Of a stretch of 64,000 nucleotides of DNA, positions 46,224 through 57,310 are shown piece by piece; within the stretch, counting starts at the first letter, position 1, and every line of letters begins with the position of its first letter. Origin of the DNA: Rusavskia elegans (Eukaryota; Ascomycota; Lecanoromycetes; Teloschistales; Teloschistaceae); NCBI GenBank assembly GCA_011316305.1, contig SAUG01000181.1, positions 1-64,000 of the forward strand, given 5' to 3'. Under the pieces are notes generated by a model. It saw nothing but the letters and a program-made list of their open reading frames with translations, was not told the origin of the DNA and did not search any database. Made by a program: the position numbers and the translations under genes.

Positions 46224-46701
46224 CGTCATATCTTCGGGGCGCAAGAACCTATCGCAAGACCTTAGCGGCCGCAAGAATCCCCTACCACCTACTATACGGG
46301 AAACCACTAATACCACCTTTAATAAAGATTCTAGTAAGTATAATCTATAGGACGTAATAAAGGTACTCTATAGTACTAATATATTAAAGATACGACCAGT
46401 TAGTCGCTATTAAATAGTTAAAGATTCCTATTTAGATCGTCTTAGCGTAGCTTAGTACTATAGAACCGTAAAAATAACTAAGGTTTTCGAGCTCCCTTTA
46501 GTCCTAGAACCTAATAATTAATAAATAAAGAATCGGTAATTCTAAAGAGACAGAACTATAGAATAGACTAAACTCTACAGGATACAGTCTTTTAAATATT
46601 TTAAACCTCTAGAATTGGTAGTATTTTGTCTATATAAATATAGGGGATTCTTGCGGCCGCTAAGGTCTTGCGATGGGTTCTTGCGCCCCGAAGACATGAC
46701 G
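46224..46701. mobile_element. Non-autonomous TIR element, 478 bp, MULE-like
   Basis: 61-bp terminal inverted repeats (46224-46284 and 46641-46701) begin CGTCATRTCTTCGGGGCGCA and differ at only two positions. The flanks CAGCTCCAA (46215-46223) and CAGCCCCAA (46702-46710) form a 9-bp target duplication with one C/T difference. The TIRs keep CA and TG, whereas the 356-bp centre is AT-rich and largely CA/TG depleted. No coding capacity is seen. The 9-bp duplication and long TIRs are typical of Mutator-type MITEs. Confidence 0.75.
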
Positions 46702-46710
46702 CAGCCCCAA

Positions 46711-47622
46711 GCAGCCGTTGTTTCAGGATTTAGAGGAGACGAGACAAAATCAAGTCTTCCAAAAGCAGTCTCAGCCTTCATAGCCTTCTCAGCCTAAAAA
46801 TTCTCCCCCCTTTCGAACTGAAACAAGGACATGATTGGGCGGAGTGAGAAAGAGGGGGATGAACCAAATCATAGCTGCCAATCAAAGCTCAGAGCCTTCG
46901 CTAATTAATTCGAAGCAACTGGTACCTAAAACGACCTTTCCCTAACCCGGCTTGACGTTGCATAGCCTCAGCATGGACGGAGCTTGTCTGGCGTTTGTCA
47001 CCAACCACCATCTTCTCGTCTGACTCTTCGCCGCTACTCGTATTGGGATGGATGACAGTATCTTTACTTCGTACAGCAACGGTCTTAAGTAGCGCTTTGC
47101 CATGAGTCTGTTGTTTACGTATTGTTGCTGTTTCTCGTCCATAGGCTTCCGTGACGATGAACCCCAGGCTTCGTGGTGGGACGTCAGGTTGCGGCGACTG
47201 GAGTATGAGCAGTATGTTTCTTCTTCAGCCTTGCGAGGTTTGTCCCAATCTCAAATCTAATGGACGAAGGCCCCTCCAGACCTGCATAATACTATGAATT
47301 CTTATGGTCTGGTTCTTGTTGACTGCGCCCCTCTATGGCAGCGCTTACTGACCCAAGTGCCCTGTTTCTGTTGATATAATTGTGCGGCTGCAATCCTCAT
47401 GCAGACCTCAAGAGCACAGTCACACCCACTGGGAAATTTGGGGGCGAAGAATTTTGCTTCCCAACAGGCTCTAAAAGCTGTCATTGTCCCTTCTCTTTTG
47501 GTCTACTCCTCAGCCTCCGTTCGTTCATCCGAGCTATTTGCCACGCTTGCAGCCATTCTTTCCATAAGAACTCTAATTCACTATATCACTCCTGGCAAAT
47601 CACCATACAATCCGTCTTCACC
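46711..47622. other. Upstream region of con-13-like gene
   Basis: GC-balanced non-coding DNA. The frame of the downstream gene is open back to 47380 but contains no ATG giving a better N-terminus. Nothing else recognised. Confidence 0.45.
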
Positions 47623-48627
47623 ATGTACACGCCCATGACCATTGCCTTCAGCATCAGCCTCCTGTCCGGCTTCACCAATGCTGTCGCACAGTCTGAAGAT
47701 TTTCGAGATCAAACATTAGACAGAGAAACCCCCGATTGGGCAGTACAGAAGATCGATAAACCAGCTTTGCAAACCAGCCTCGAGTACCTCGACAAAGGCC
47801 TTTTCGAGAACTTGCCAACCGTGGCATACGAAGCCAGGGAATGGCTCCCAGAGTATATTCCTCAGTGGTGCCTCGATCAATCCAACAACAAGGACCACGG
47901 ATTCGATCCCGCAAAGGACATCAAAATCTACGATATCCGCTATACCGACTGCAAGATGCCGTGGGTCGTCTGTATCCATAACGACAGCCCGATGGATATC
48001 TTCGGATTTGCAGACCTCTTCAGCCGTATCCCTGTCGCCTCACGATCTTTCGTTCGCCATGTCTTGACTATCCCCGGCGACTCCGAAGCCGGTGCGAACA
48101 CCAACGGCGATATTGTATTCGAGAATCTTAGCAGCGATGACGTCGCAACCATCATCCACGAAGTCGGCCATTCATTGGACAAATTCGCCTACGACGAACA
48201 GCTCTCCTTCTCCTCCGACTGGCGCGACAAAACCAACAAGGATAAATCCGTTCCTAATAATTACGCAGGGACCAGCGCGATCGAAGACGTCGCAGAGAGT
48301 TCCATTATCGCAACGTACAATATGCTCGTCCCCGGTGGCTACCCTAGCATCGAATCACGATGGAAGGAAGTTCGCAACCAGTACGAAACGGTGCAGACAT
48401 GGCAGAGGGAAAAAGCCAACGTTGTTATGAGACCCGGTGGTTCTTGCAGGAAGCGGTTCAAGAATAGTGATCCTGTGGCTAGGCCTTCGGCTAAGAGACT
48501 GTTGCGAGGCAGGTGGGCGCCGTGGGGGCGGTCGGTGAAGCCGGATAACAGCCTGGCGGAAGGGATTGAGATCATTCAGCCTGGGCGTTTCGACTCTGGT
48601 AAATGTGTGAGAGGGCATCGAGCTTGA
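47623..48627 (+). CDS. Secreted con-13-like protein with HExxH motif, 334 aa
   Basis: Single exon from ATG 47623 (CACCATGTAC). The signal peptide is MYTPMTIAFSISLLSGFTNAVAQ. The core matches the fungal conidiation-specific protein 13 pattern: IYDIRYTDCKMPWVVCIHNDSP, FVRHVLTIPGD, TNGDIVFEN, then IIHEVGHSLD (H179, E180, H183) and, later, IEDVAESSIIATYNMLVPGGY. The HExxH arrangement looks like a metallopeptidase zinc site, and an Asp/Glu further on could complete it, but enzyme activity for this family is not established to my knowledge. The C-terminal ~70 residues after VVMRPGG are basic and divergent. It has no intron and appears intact. Neighbours do not suggest an operon-like cluster. Confidence 0.82.
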   Translation: MYTPMTIAFSISLLSGFTNAVAQSEDFRDQTLDRETPDWAVQKIDKPALQTSLEYLDKGLFENLPTVAYEAREWLPEYIPQWCLDQSNNKDHGFDPAKDIKIYDIRYTDCKMPWVVCIHNDSPMDIFGFADLFSRIPVASRSFVRHVLTIPGDSEAGANTNGDIVFENLSSDDVATIIHEVGHSLDKFAYDEQLSFSSDWRDKTNKDKSVPNNYAGTSAIEDVAESSIIATYNMLVPGGYPSIESRWKEVRNQYETVQTWQREKANVVMRPGGSCRKRFKNSDPVARPSAKRLLRGRWAPWGRSVKPDNSLAEGIEIIQPGRFDSGKCVRGHRA

Positions 48628-48896
48628 AGTATACGAAGTACGCTGTCTGATGGTTTGAGGTCTTTTGCTTTTTCCTTTGATTCTACGATTGGGCGGTGTA
48701 TTTCGATTTGAAGTTTAGGGAGGACGCAAGCTTGTAAACGTGTATCCACAGCACTGTCATCATTACCAACCATTTCTTCTTCCTATCGATCATCTTTACC
48801 CAGGATCCAGAAGATTGGGTTCGTGCATCACAATGTGGCTCGTCGTATTGTACAGGTGATCGATGATCTGGATAATGCGATGTGATTTGATGTAGT

Positions 48897-48946
<50 letters not shown>

Positions 48947-50121
48947 TGTGGTGGAGATGGTGAGGCATCGAGGAAGACAATGACACTGCCATGAACGTTC
49001 CTGACCACTCTGTCTGCTGTCTGTGATACGCCAGGAATCCTTAGTGAGGGCAATGAAAAGGAGGCTTTGAGAACCCGGTCACGACCATTGTCTCAGAGAT
49101 GTAAGGCGCCTGCATCGTAATATCTTTTTGTACACAGCATGAACTGTAGATTCTACAACTTAGTCGTCACCATGCATTTTCCTCTCATCTCATTCGTCAA
49201 CGGATAGGCTTTGAATTTAGAGACAGTGATCCATGTCGAAAATGTCATGGACTCTCTAATTTTGGATTATGTACTTTTTGATGATCGATGCTATATTGTA
49301 TATTTGGATTATAATAGGCCTAGTATGCGAAGGCGCCCCGATACAGCAGCCGCCAATCCGATCTCCAGGCTCTTCTGGGAGAACACCCCAAGCCAACGCA
49401 TGTACAACGTTATATACTGTCCGAAAATGTTATGGTCATCCTTTGGATTTTAATCTAAGTTTAATTAAATTTCTATCTTCCACTTTTTGCATCTATGGCC
49501 GATTGCCCCAGGAGCACCGGACCCGATGCAACGTGCAACCAGCATGGACGAGCATGCCAGTACGAAGCGTCGCATTGTATACTATCGGTACCAGTGTCAA
49601 ACTCCGCTTTTCGAGTATCACCATGTGCTTGTGTGGCGAGGGCCCATAGAGCTCCGTGGCATAGAGGGAAGAAGTGCAGAAAGGAGAGGAAGTATAGTAT
49701 CATCTGTCAACGGCGGACTCCCTCTAGAGACCGAGCCGGTCTTATTGGTGAATTCCTCTACAGATCGACTCCATTGGCGACGGCACTTAATCCACCTTAT
49801 GTATCAGTGGATGTACCTCATCCAATATCGACGGAAACGTTCATCCGTGCGTAGCACAATCCACCGCTGGGTTGCAACACAGACAGGTTCTTTAATTTCA
49901 ACCACATGTGACGCATATGCACACATGGTAAAGAGGTATAGCACGAGCTCCTTAAGTTTTCCTCCGGCTAGTTCCCGACAATACAGATATTATTCCAAGG
50001 AACATGTACAGTCCTCGACTCCACAATGCTGTGTTCAACTGCCCGAAAATACACGAATGCCATGGAATAATCAATCTCACTACCTAGACGATGCTCAAGA
50101 CCCCTAAGCTCGCGGGACTCG
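48628..50121. other. Intergenic region with microsatellite
   Basis: About 1.5 kb between the con-13-like gene and the 3' end of the permease. It includes the (TGA)n tract. A frame at 49487-50107 stays open for about 600 bp but has no family pattern or codon structure I trust. Confidence 0.4.
48898..48946 (+). repeat. (TGA)n then (TGG)n microsatellite
   Basis: About 12 TGA units followed by four TGG units, 3' of the con-13-like gene. It is non-coding and likely length-polymorphic between strains. Confidence 0.9.
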
Positions 50122-52415
50122 TCAATTACAACGCACACTTTCATACAGATCATGTTTCACATGTACGATAGGTCCCAGATAATTGCGCCGTCCCCAGACC
50201 GTATAGTAGATCATGAAAAAGACGAGTACCGTCGTCCATATCACGCAGCTCCAGTTCATGTCCTTCGCACCCGGATTTGGCGCGAACGGGAAGAACTGAA
50301 ATACCCAGACTATTGCCAGGAAACAAAGAGCAATGATGTTTATGGCATTGCCAGCTCTACCAAGATTGAAACGAGAAGGAGGGAACGGTTCCTTGAGGAG
50401 TCTCTTCCGGAGAATACCTGAAAACAGTCGGTCGGGTGATAAGAGGCGCAGGGTCAGGGGAGAAGTACATGCTATGCAGATGATGTAGCTTGTGACCAGC
50501 CCGGAGACGTTTAGGGATACGAAGATCCCGTAGGCCACCTCACTTCCAATGGCAATGCAAGTGAGACAGATGGTGAATATCATAGAGACTGCCATTGCAT
50601 TGATGGGACTATGTATCGCGTTAGACCGATGTTTCTACGTTTCAAGGGAGGAGCTCACATATCCCAACCTGGACGGACCCGAGATATCCACCATCCCGGG
50701 CGAAGGACCTGGGTCAAAGGTCAGGCGGAACTTTGATCAGTAACAAAGAGCTGATGAGGCATATATAGCTTACCAAAGCTGCCTTGAAGTCGTCGTGACG
50801 CCGTTGATAGAACACGACACTACTAGAACAAGTATCACGACCGTAAGAAATTTGGTGGCCGCGGCCGAGTGCGTTGCGTTCAGGATAACTGCGATATACG
50901 GCTGGCCCGTGGACGACTCCAATACAGACTCGATGTCGCCAAGACAAAACATCAACGTAACTATAATGAGTTTAGAGCGGAAATTTATATGGCTGACGCA
51001 CAGCTAGAAGAGAGGAACATGCCAACGATAACGAAAGATGTGAGATAATTCGTAATTGCAGTGGCAACCATAGAGCGAGGGAGCACCCATGCAGCATTCT
51101 TCAACTCTTCTGAAAGATGCACGGTCGAGTCTGCGCCGCTTAGGTATGGCACTGGCCCATTCAGACCGACGAGGCAGGCTAATTCAATAGAAGACCAGCC
51201 GTTGCTCTCGAATTCAGTGAATACGGACGAGGGGGTACCCCGAGGAGCTGTAACCCTGCATGATGTTAGACCACAGGCGTAATGATGAACTCAGATTAGG
51301 ATGTTAGGGTCGATTGGCATTGCGGTGGTCGGCAGACGTCTCGCCCCTGTTGACGAGATTTTCTGGGCGCACGTACCATAGCACTATCACAAACCCGATG
51401 AAGCCTAGAACGTGGATAACAGTCACAACACCTTCGATAAAAGGCAATTTGCGGAACAATACGGTATTAGCGAAGATACAAAGGAGCAACACCGCCCAGG
51501 AGAGCATGGAGGTATGCCAGGCAGTTGTTTCGTAGCTTGTGCGGGTCAAACTGATCAGAGCAGTAATTTGCTGTGCAGAAGCCTACCATGATGGATTAGC
51601 TATAGTCGACTTGGACATGCGGGATTCGCTATTTACATAGCATGTTGCTGCGAGGCTTGTTTGCCAGCCCAGAACGCAGAAGAAACCGACGCTGAATGAA
51701 AGGATCTTCTGGTACTTCCTTGGTGCGACTGGTGTATGGGTCAGCAGCGACTTCGCTGGCGGAAGCATGATAGCATTGTTGTGTAACGTACATTCCGATG
51801 TCCTGAAAGATAGCACAAAGTAAACAGGACGCATTTAGCTTCGGTGCTAGAGAAGTGATGTCTCACCAGTGGTATTGCCCTCCTCTGTAAGAACCTCTGT
51901 TAGCGAAAAGAGAAATTACCGGCTATCAAGTGAACACTTTACGCTGTAGGCGCCATACTAGCCATCTCTGCCATAGCTAGGGTTGCATTCAGCGATTCGA
52001 TACACCAAGTACCTCCTTTTTCGTACTAACAGAGACACACGAAGAACAGCCCGCAAATTGCGACTAGTTGCATGTATATGGTCCCAGCCTTTCCACCATT
52101 GGATAACGTCAGAACGACGTTACTGAGGAGGATTTTGTCAGCAGCCTTGCGAAAGTTGAACCGTATTCTTTAAAGGGCGGAAAGAATCGCTCACATCAAC
52201 GCAAATTCCCATGAGCATCCTAGTATCATTGCATAGCCGGTTATGCTGAAGAAGCGGAAGCCGCGTCGTAGCTCTTGCTTCTTGCCCATACGTATCATGT
52301 CACACTGGTCCCATCCCGTGCCGAGCTTTTCGGAGATGTCACCCGGTGTGACTTCGACCAGCTCGTGAATGTTCGACTGCGCGAGGGTGGTAGGGGTTCC
52401 CATGGTCTGATCCAT
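50122..52415 (-). CDS. Amino acid/GABA/choline permease (APC superfamily), 11 exons, probable 1-nt frameshift
   Basis: Minus-strand exons: 52415-52195, 52122-52031, 51976-51943, 51884-51867, 51802-51792, 51728-51637, 51582-51338, 51255-51002, 50960-50774, 50708-50659 and 50608-50122. Introns are 41-82 bp and phases agree at every junction except exon 10. The protein (about 563 aa) shows DMIRMGKKQELRRGFRFFS, SMAEMASMAPTA, GGQYHWTSEFAPRKYQK, GLNGPVPYLSGADSTVHLSEE, FTLMFCLGDIESVL, SFARDGG and a C-terminal RRNYLGPIV, with about 12 membrane segments. This is the fungal APC pattern of GABA (UGA4) and choline (HNM1) carriers. Exon 10 is one base short: FARDGG and ISRVRPGWDIPINAM lie in different frames near 50685. 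It is a young pseudogene, a sequence error, or spliced at the alternative GTCCGT donor. The exon 7/8 junction is less certain. Confidence 0.78.
51792..51802 (-). other. 11-nt microexon of the permease
   Basis: GACATCGGAAT, between introns 51803-51866 and 51729-51791. It completes a Trp codon and supplies T-S-E plus the first base of Phe, restoring the conserved HW-x-SEFAP motif. Confidence 0.7.
51867..51884 (-). other. 18-nt microexon of the permease
   Basis: AGGAGGGCAATACCACTG encodes GGQYHW across its junctions, the centre of a highly conserved permease motif. It has a TTACAG acceptor and GTGAGA donor. Confidence 0.7.
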
Positions 52416-53000
52416 TGTTGTTGCTGTTTCTCTAACGATCGGCGAGAGAGCCCTATGGTACCACAGCAAGCATCAGGTAGAATAACACTAGCGCAGGATG
52501 AGACGTGCCAAACTTTCAGCGAGAGATCGCTAGATTTCGTCTTCCGGTATAGAATACTATCCAAAATCCAATTACCAAGAGCGATCGGAGTATGGAGGGC
52601 TAAGGCGATTTCATTTTGAGCTTGTTGTCGCTGATTAAGCGGACCGCGCTATCCGCATTCCAGTAACGATATCCATTTCGGGAAGGAGCAGAACTTTGTA
52701 CAACTCATACCACAGCCTACCCCGCAATCCTTCACGGTGGTAACCGCAACGATTTGGTATGGCCTGACTGACTGGACGAAAATTGACTTGTTCGGTGATC
52801 TCGGCTTGAACCACAAACGGTCTGGGGCTTGGTATCACTGGGCAGCCGAATTTTTGGACGTCGTGTTCGAACTGATGATGTGAACATATATATACAGGCA
52901 GGATTTGTATATTCCAAGAAGATATCACGTGCTCCTATCTAGTCCAACTTAGCGCCGATATCTTTGGCTTGCTTTATATAATCAACGCTGGCGTTCAAAG
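52416..53000. other. Permease promoter; right edge of island 2
   Basis: GC-balanced to about 52950, then RIP-type AT-rich DNA. The short minus-strand frames here (for example 52635-52928) are not recognised. Confidence 0.4.
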
Positions 53001-54236
53001 CGATAGCTTTTTAATTTCGCTCTATTCAATTCTAGTTTTAAAACTAGTTACGTTTCAGTCTCGAATTATAATTCCGCAATTTCGTTCCAAATTTAATATC
53101 TGGATGTTATGAATCGATTTATAATAATAATACTAGTTTAATATTTCTATAACTATAAATTTCCAAATTGATTTTCCAAAACTATAAAAAAGTAAAACAT
53201 TTATATATATAAATATTTCCACGCTAGATTTATACCCGTTTATATATCCGCTTTTATAATTAGCGACCGGAGTAGTAAATAACCGATTTCGTATATAATT
53301 ACTATACTTTTTTTTTTTAAATAAAATATAGATAGAAAGTTTATAAAGCGCCAAACGCGTTATATAGGCCTTGGAAATATAATTAGGACGCTTGGAAATA
53401 AAGCTTGCCGTCTAGTCGCTAGAACATCGCTAGCGTATTAGATTTCGATTCTTCTCTATTTTTTTCCTTCCTTTATTACTAGACTATACCCTAGCTTTTC
53501 TAGAATATAAATTAGTTCTAAAATATACTTTTTATCTAGTCTATAAATATATATTATTCTAGAAATATATCTATTTAATAGTTCTAATTTATGATTTTAA
53601 ATATTTTTAGTTCGGTATATATTATTTATAGTATAACTATATTAATATCGATACATAATATTTATAGTAGTTATAGTAATAGTAAAGTATTTTAGATAGG
53701 ATTACTTTAAACTAGTACTAAAATTATTAAACCGCGGAAAATAAATATTATAGATTAATCTAATAAATATAATCCGTCTATTTTAAAGACGTCTAACGAA
53801 AAAAACTCTAGATTATTTTCTATTACCCCGGGAAACTAATCGGAACTTTATAGTAATCTTATTACTAGCACGTTAGAAAACTATACTATTTCTAGTAATT
53901 AAACCTATTAATAGCCGCCGTTAAATAATTAGTTATAATCTAATATATATATACGATTAATCATTCGAATTTTGATTTTAATCTTTTTCGAATCTAACGC
54001 TAGAGGCGCTAACTCGATCAGATTACGCAATTATTTAGTACTTAAGTGTTTTACCGAAAACTCGAATTAAAAACTCCCGAAGGAATTAGATCTGGACTAA
54101 AACCTAGAGGGAAACCGTAATCTATTTAACCTTATTAATTAATTTAATTAAGTTCGATCGATCAAGCTAGGCCGAGACGATCTACTAACTAGGCCTTCTA
54201 TATTTAAACTCTGTAAAAATCGACTTTAGTCGATAG
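53001..54236. other. AT-rich repeat DNA, unassigned
   Basis: RIP-type composition with many stops. No LTR, TIR or domain pattern identified. Confidence 0.35.
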
Positions 54237-54242
54237 AAAAAA
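54237..54242 (-). terminator. Pol III T-run terminator
   Basis: TTTTTT on the minus strand, about 14 nt beyond the predicted 3' end of the tRNA-like unit. Confidence 0.6.
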
Positions 54243-54255
54243 CTCAAGTATTGGT

Positions 54256-54373
54256 TGGCCTTCGAGGGATTCGAACCTCCGACCCGCTGGATTAACTCCG
54301 CTAACTCCGAAAAGGAGCGCTGGATCCGTTGGGCCGCCAGGTCACGCAGCGTTGCCACTGCGCCACCCAAGCC
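54256..54373 (-). tRNA. tRNA-like gene or tRNA-derived element, identity unassigned
   Basis: The minus strand holds a perfect A box (TGGCGCAGTGG) and a perfect B box (GGTTCGAATCC) about 70 bp apart, followed by TTTTTT at 54242-54237 as a Pol III terminator. A D-arm-like GCG...CGC hairpin and a T-arm are visible. The acceptor stem (GGCTT/GAAGGCC region) and T-stem have mismatches. The region between contains a strong CTCC-TTTTC-GGAG hairpin that would lie in an intron or an enlarged variable arm. I could not place the anticodon with confidence. It may be a functional intron-containing tRNA, a decayed tRNA, or the head of a SINE. It stands out as un-RIPed GC-rich sequence in an AT-rich desert. 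Confidence 0.55.
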
Positions 54374-55473
54374 AGTTATAATCTAATAGAAATACTTTTT
54401 TAGAGATTTTTCCGAGCTAATTATCTAATAGTAGTAACGACCCGAATAATCCGAACGATAGTAGAAATAATAGTAATAAGTCTGATAATAATAAAGAACT
54501 TCGAATCTTAAAAGCTTAAATAGTAGTAAAGAAAAAGATCTTTTTAAAAATATATTATAAAATAGAGACTTTCTATATAATAGATCCGAATTATATTTTA
54601 GATACCGATTAACTTTTATTTAAACTAGTTATTAGGTTTTTATAATCGTTTTAAATTTTATTAAAGTTTAAAATTAAAGAGTTTAAAAAGTATAGTAATA
54701 AAATAATAATTAAAAAATACTATAAATAGATCGAATTCTATAAAAATTAGTTCTATAAATCCGATACTTTATCTATCTATATATATTAAGTCCGATAGGT
54801 TTAGAATTTCGTTAAAAATTAGAATTTAAATTATTAATTTAAAAAAAAAGAATTCTTTATTAATAAAGATACTTTTAATAGTATATTATAGGATAAATAT
54901 ATAGATTTCCTTTTAAATTTTATTACTAATTCCAAGTTTTATTTATTAGATACCGCGACGAAATATCTTTATATAATATAAAATAAAAACTAGTATATTT
55001 TAAAGTTCTATGATTTCTTTATATTATTAGAAGCCTAGTTACTTCTTTTATCGGAAAAATAATATTCGATTTTTTTTTTAAAAAATTTATCCGGAGCTAT
55101 AATATACTATACGAGTTTAAAGTATAAAATTAAAAAATTTCGACTATAATAAATAGGTAGTTTAAACTATTTATTAGAAGAATATAATTAAAGTAATACT
55201 AGATTAATAGTAGAATTTTTTTATTAAAAGACCTAATCTATTTTCGTATAGTAAAAGAAATTCTTAAAATTTTAAAAACCGAAACTAGTAAAACCGAATA
55301 TAGAACGGTCGGAATAGTATCGGTAGAAAGAATATTTCTAATATTAGTAATACTAATTTTAGAAAATATAGATAAAATAATAAATCTAGTATATAATTTA
55401 TTTATAGTAATATAGATTATTAGTCTAAAAGTTACTCTAAAAACTAGGACTAAAGTTAAGATAATTAGAAATC
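54374..55473. other. AT-rich repeat DNA, unassigned
   Basis: RIP-type sequence. Plus-strand frames look like a degraded gag-like or transposase stretch but no motif is secure. Confidence 0.3.
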
Positions 55474-57310
55474 TATTACGTCTATGATTCCACGAAAGTC
55501 CTCACGCTTATTAATTAGATAAGCGGACTAATAGCTCAGTCCAATTAGAGCCGCTAGAGCTATAGGGCCGCCTTTATTTAGTAGGATAGTCCTGTCGGGC
55601 GCGTCGGCCCCTTTACTATATATATCGCTCCTTATATCTAGTAGATAGCTTCTCTCGTAAATCGTTAATATAATTATTAAATACGTTACTACTATTCTCC
55701 TTTTAATTATTTTTATAATAACAATACTTTATAATATTATAATTCTATCTATATAGCTATACGGGACTAGTTATAATAACCTATACTAGAATTCCTTTAC
55801 TATTTAGTAGCTCGGACTACGTCTACGGCTATAGCTAGACTCGAGTATAACGCCCTTTAATATATAGGGACGTTATATTTTAATAACTTATAACCTACTA
55901 TATCGGTCTCGTTATCCTATTCTATAAATCGAAGTAATATCTTTAAGACAATAATACTAAATATCTATAAAAGAAATAAAGGATCTTTAAAAATATAATT
56001 TATCTAGATAAATATTTACTTTATATTATATATATACTAGTTTTTAAATAATATAGTTAAAATACTATTTATAATATTTTATTTAGAAGGGACAGCCTTT
56101 AATTAAATATAGCTCCAGGTAGAAGACTATCTTAATAATTCGGAAAATTAAAGGGAAAATAAAATAAAATAAATCTTCTATAGCTATAATAATCTAATTA
56201 TATTTATAAAAGAAACTTTCGGAAATAATAATAAAGATAGAATAATAAAAAGGAAATTTATAGTTCTAAAGTAGTAGAAATCGGTAACTATCTATACTAT
56301 TTAGTTTAGAATATTAGCTTATAAGACGGACTAGAAGAACTTAGTTCTAAAAGTTTACTTCGAAAAAGAATTTAATAATAGAATTAAAGAAGTTATAGTA
56401 GTAATCGAAGAACCAGATTTACTAGCGGCGTTAATTAAACTAGTAATAAAAATCGATACTAGGTAGTATAAATAATATATAGATAAATAGGCGCTTAGTA
56501 AAATAGAACCCGCTAAAAGACAGTCTAAAGGAAATCTAATAGAACTTAATACTATCGAAAATAGAAAATCGCAGACTAAAGCTTATTATTTATATAGAAA
56601 GACGGGATACCTAAAAAAAAATTATCTAATTAAAAAAATAATTAAAGTAATCGAATACTAGTTTAAAGTAATAAAGGAATTACCTAAAAAAAAAACTAGA
56701 AAATATATAATATTAAGTTAGACAGCCTGCTATAAAAATAATTACTTTATCTATCTATCGGAAAAGGAAAAATTAGGATAGTACTCTATAGAACTAAAAA
56801 GAACGAAAAGGATAAAAAGGCTAACTATAGAATTTAAACTATATAAAACGGAAGAACCTTTTACTATAGTATTTAAAATTTGAATCGAAAGTTATTAAAT
56901 AATAGCTCTTATAAATAGAGAGAAAGAAAATAAAATTATAAAAGAGTTATATAACTAAATTAAAAGGTATATCTAGAAATATTCTAAGTAAAATAATAAG
57001 ATTATAGAAGTCGAAGTTAAAACTAAAAATAGGCTAATCGGAATAATAAACTTTATATAAATTAATAATTTAAAACAATATATTATTTTCGGAAAGAAAT
57101 AGAAAGAATTAATTTTAGATATACTAGTAGAAGAAAGTATAATCGGCAGAAAAATAAAACCTTAAATAATATATCTTCTCGCGTATAAAAATCTCCTATA
57201 TAAAAAATTTAATATTATATTAAAAATAGACTATAGATAAATCCGGGATTTAGATATAAAGTTTAAAGAAAAAGGCGAAATATAGAAAATATAGATCTAG
57301 AAGGAATATA
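55474..57310 (+). mobile_element. Ty3/gypsy element: 5' LTR plus gag-pro, truncated
   Basis: The 404-bp LTR at 55474-55877 (TATTACG...CGTTATA) is in plus orientation. Downstream, the plus frame at about 56200-56660 reads as degraded gag, including DLLAALIKLVIKID and a zinc-knuckle relic, YYLYRKTGYLKKNY, where the Cys residues are lost. The shared gag/protease tract follows at about 56720 and a protease-like stretch at about 57050. Similarity fades near 57310, where other repeat sequence begins. No 3' LTR is seen in the window. Confidence 0.65.

Noticed and set aside
46942..47142. Minus-strand 66-aa frame starting MDEKQQQYVNNRL
   Set aside because: Short, no splice-consistent continuation, and inside the presumed con-13 promoter.
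49487..50107. Plus-strand 206-aa open frame
   Set aside because: No family pattern, a non-ATG 5' end, and overlapping open frames in the other two plus frames; it also runs up to the permease 3' end. Treated as chance.
53133..53354. Minus-strand 73-aa frame in AT-rich DNA
   Set aside because: Lys/Ile/Tyr/Asn composition is what random AT-rich sequence gives; no motif.
54185..54370. Minus-strand 61-aa frame
   Set aside because: It is a translation through the tRNA-like unit (A box, B box and terminator), not a protein gene.
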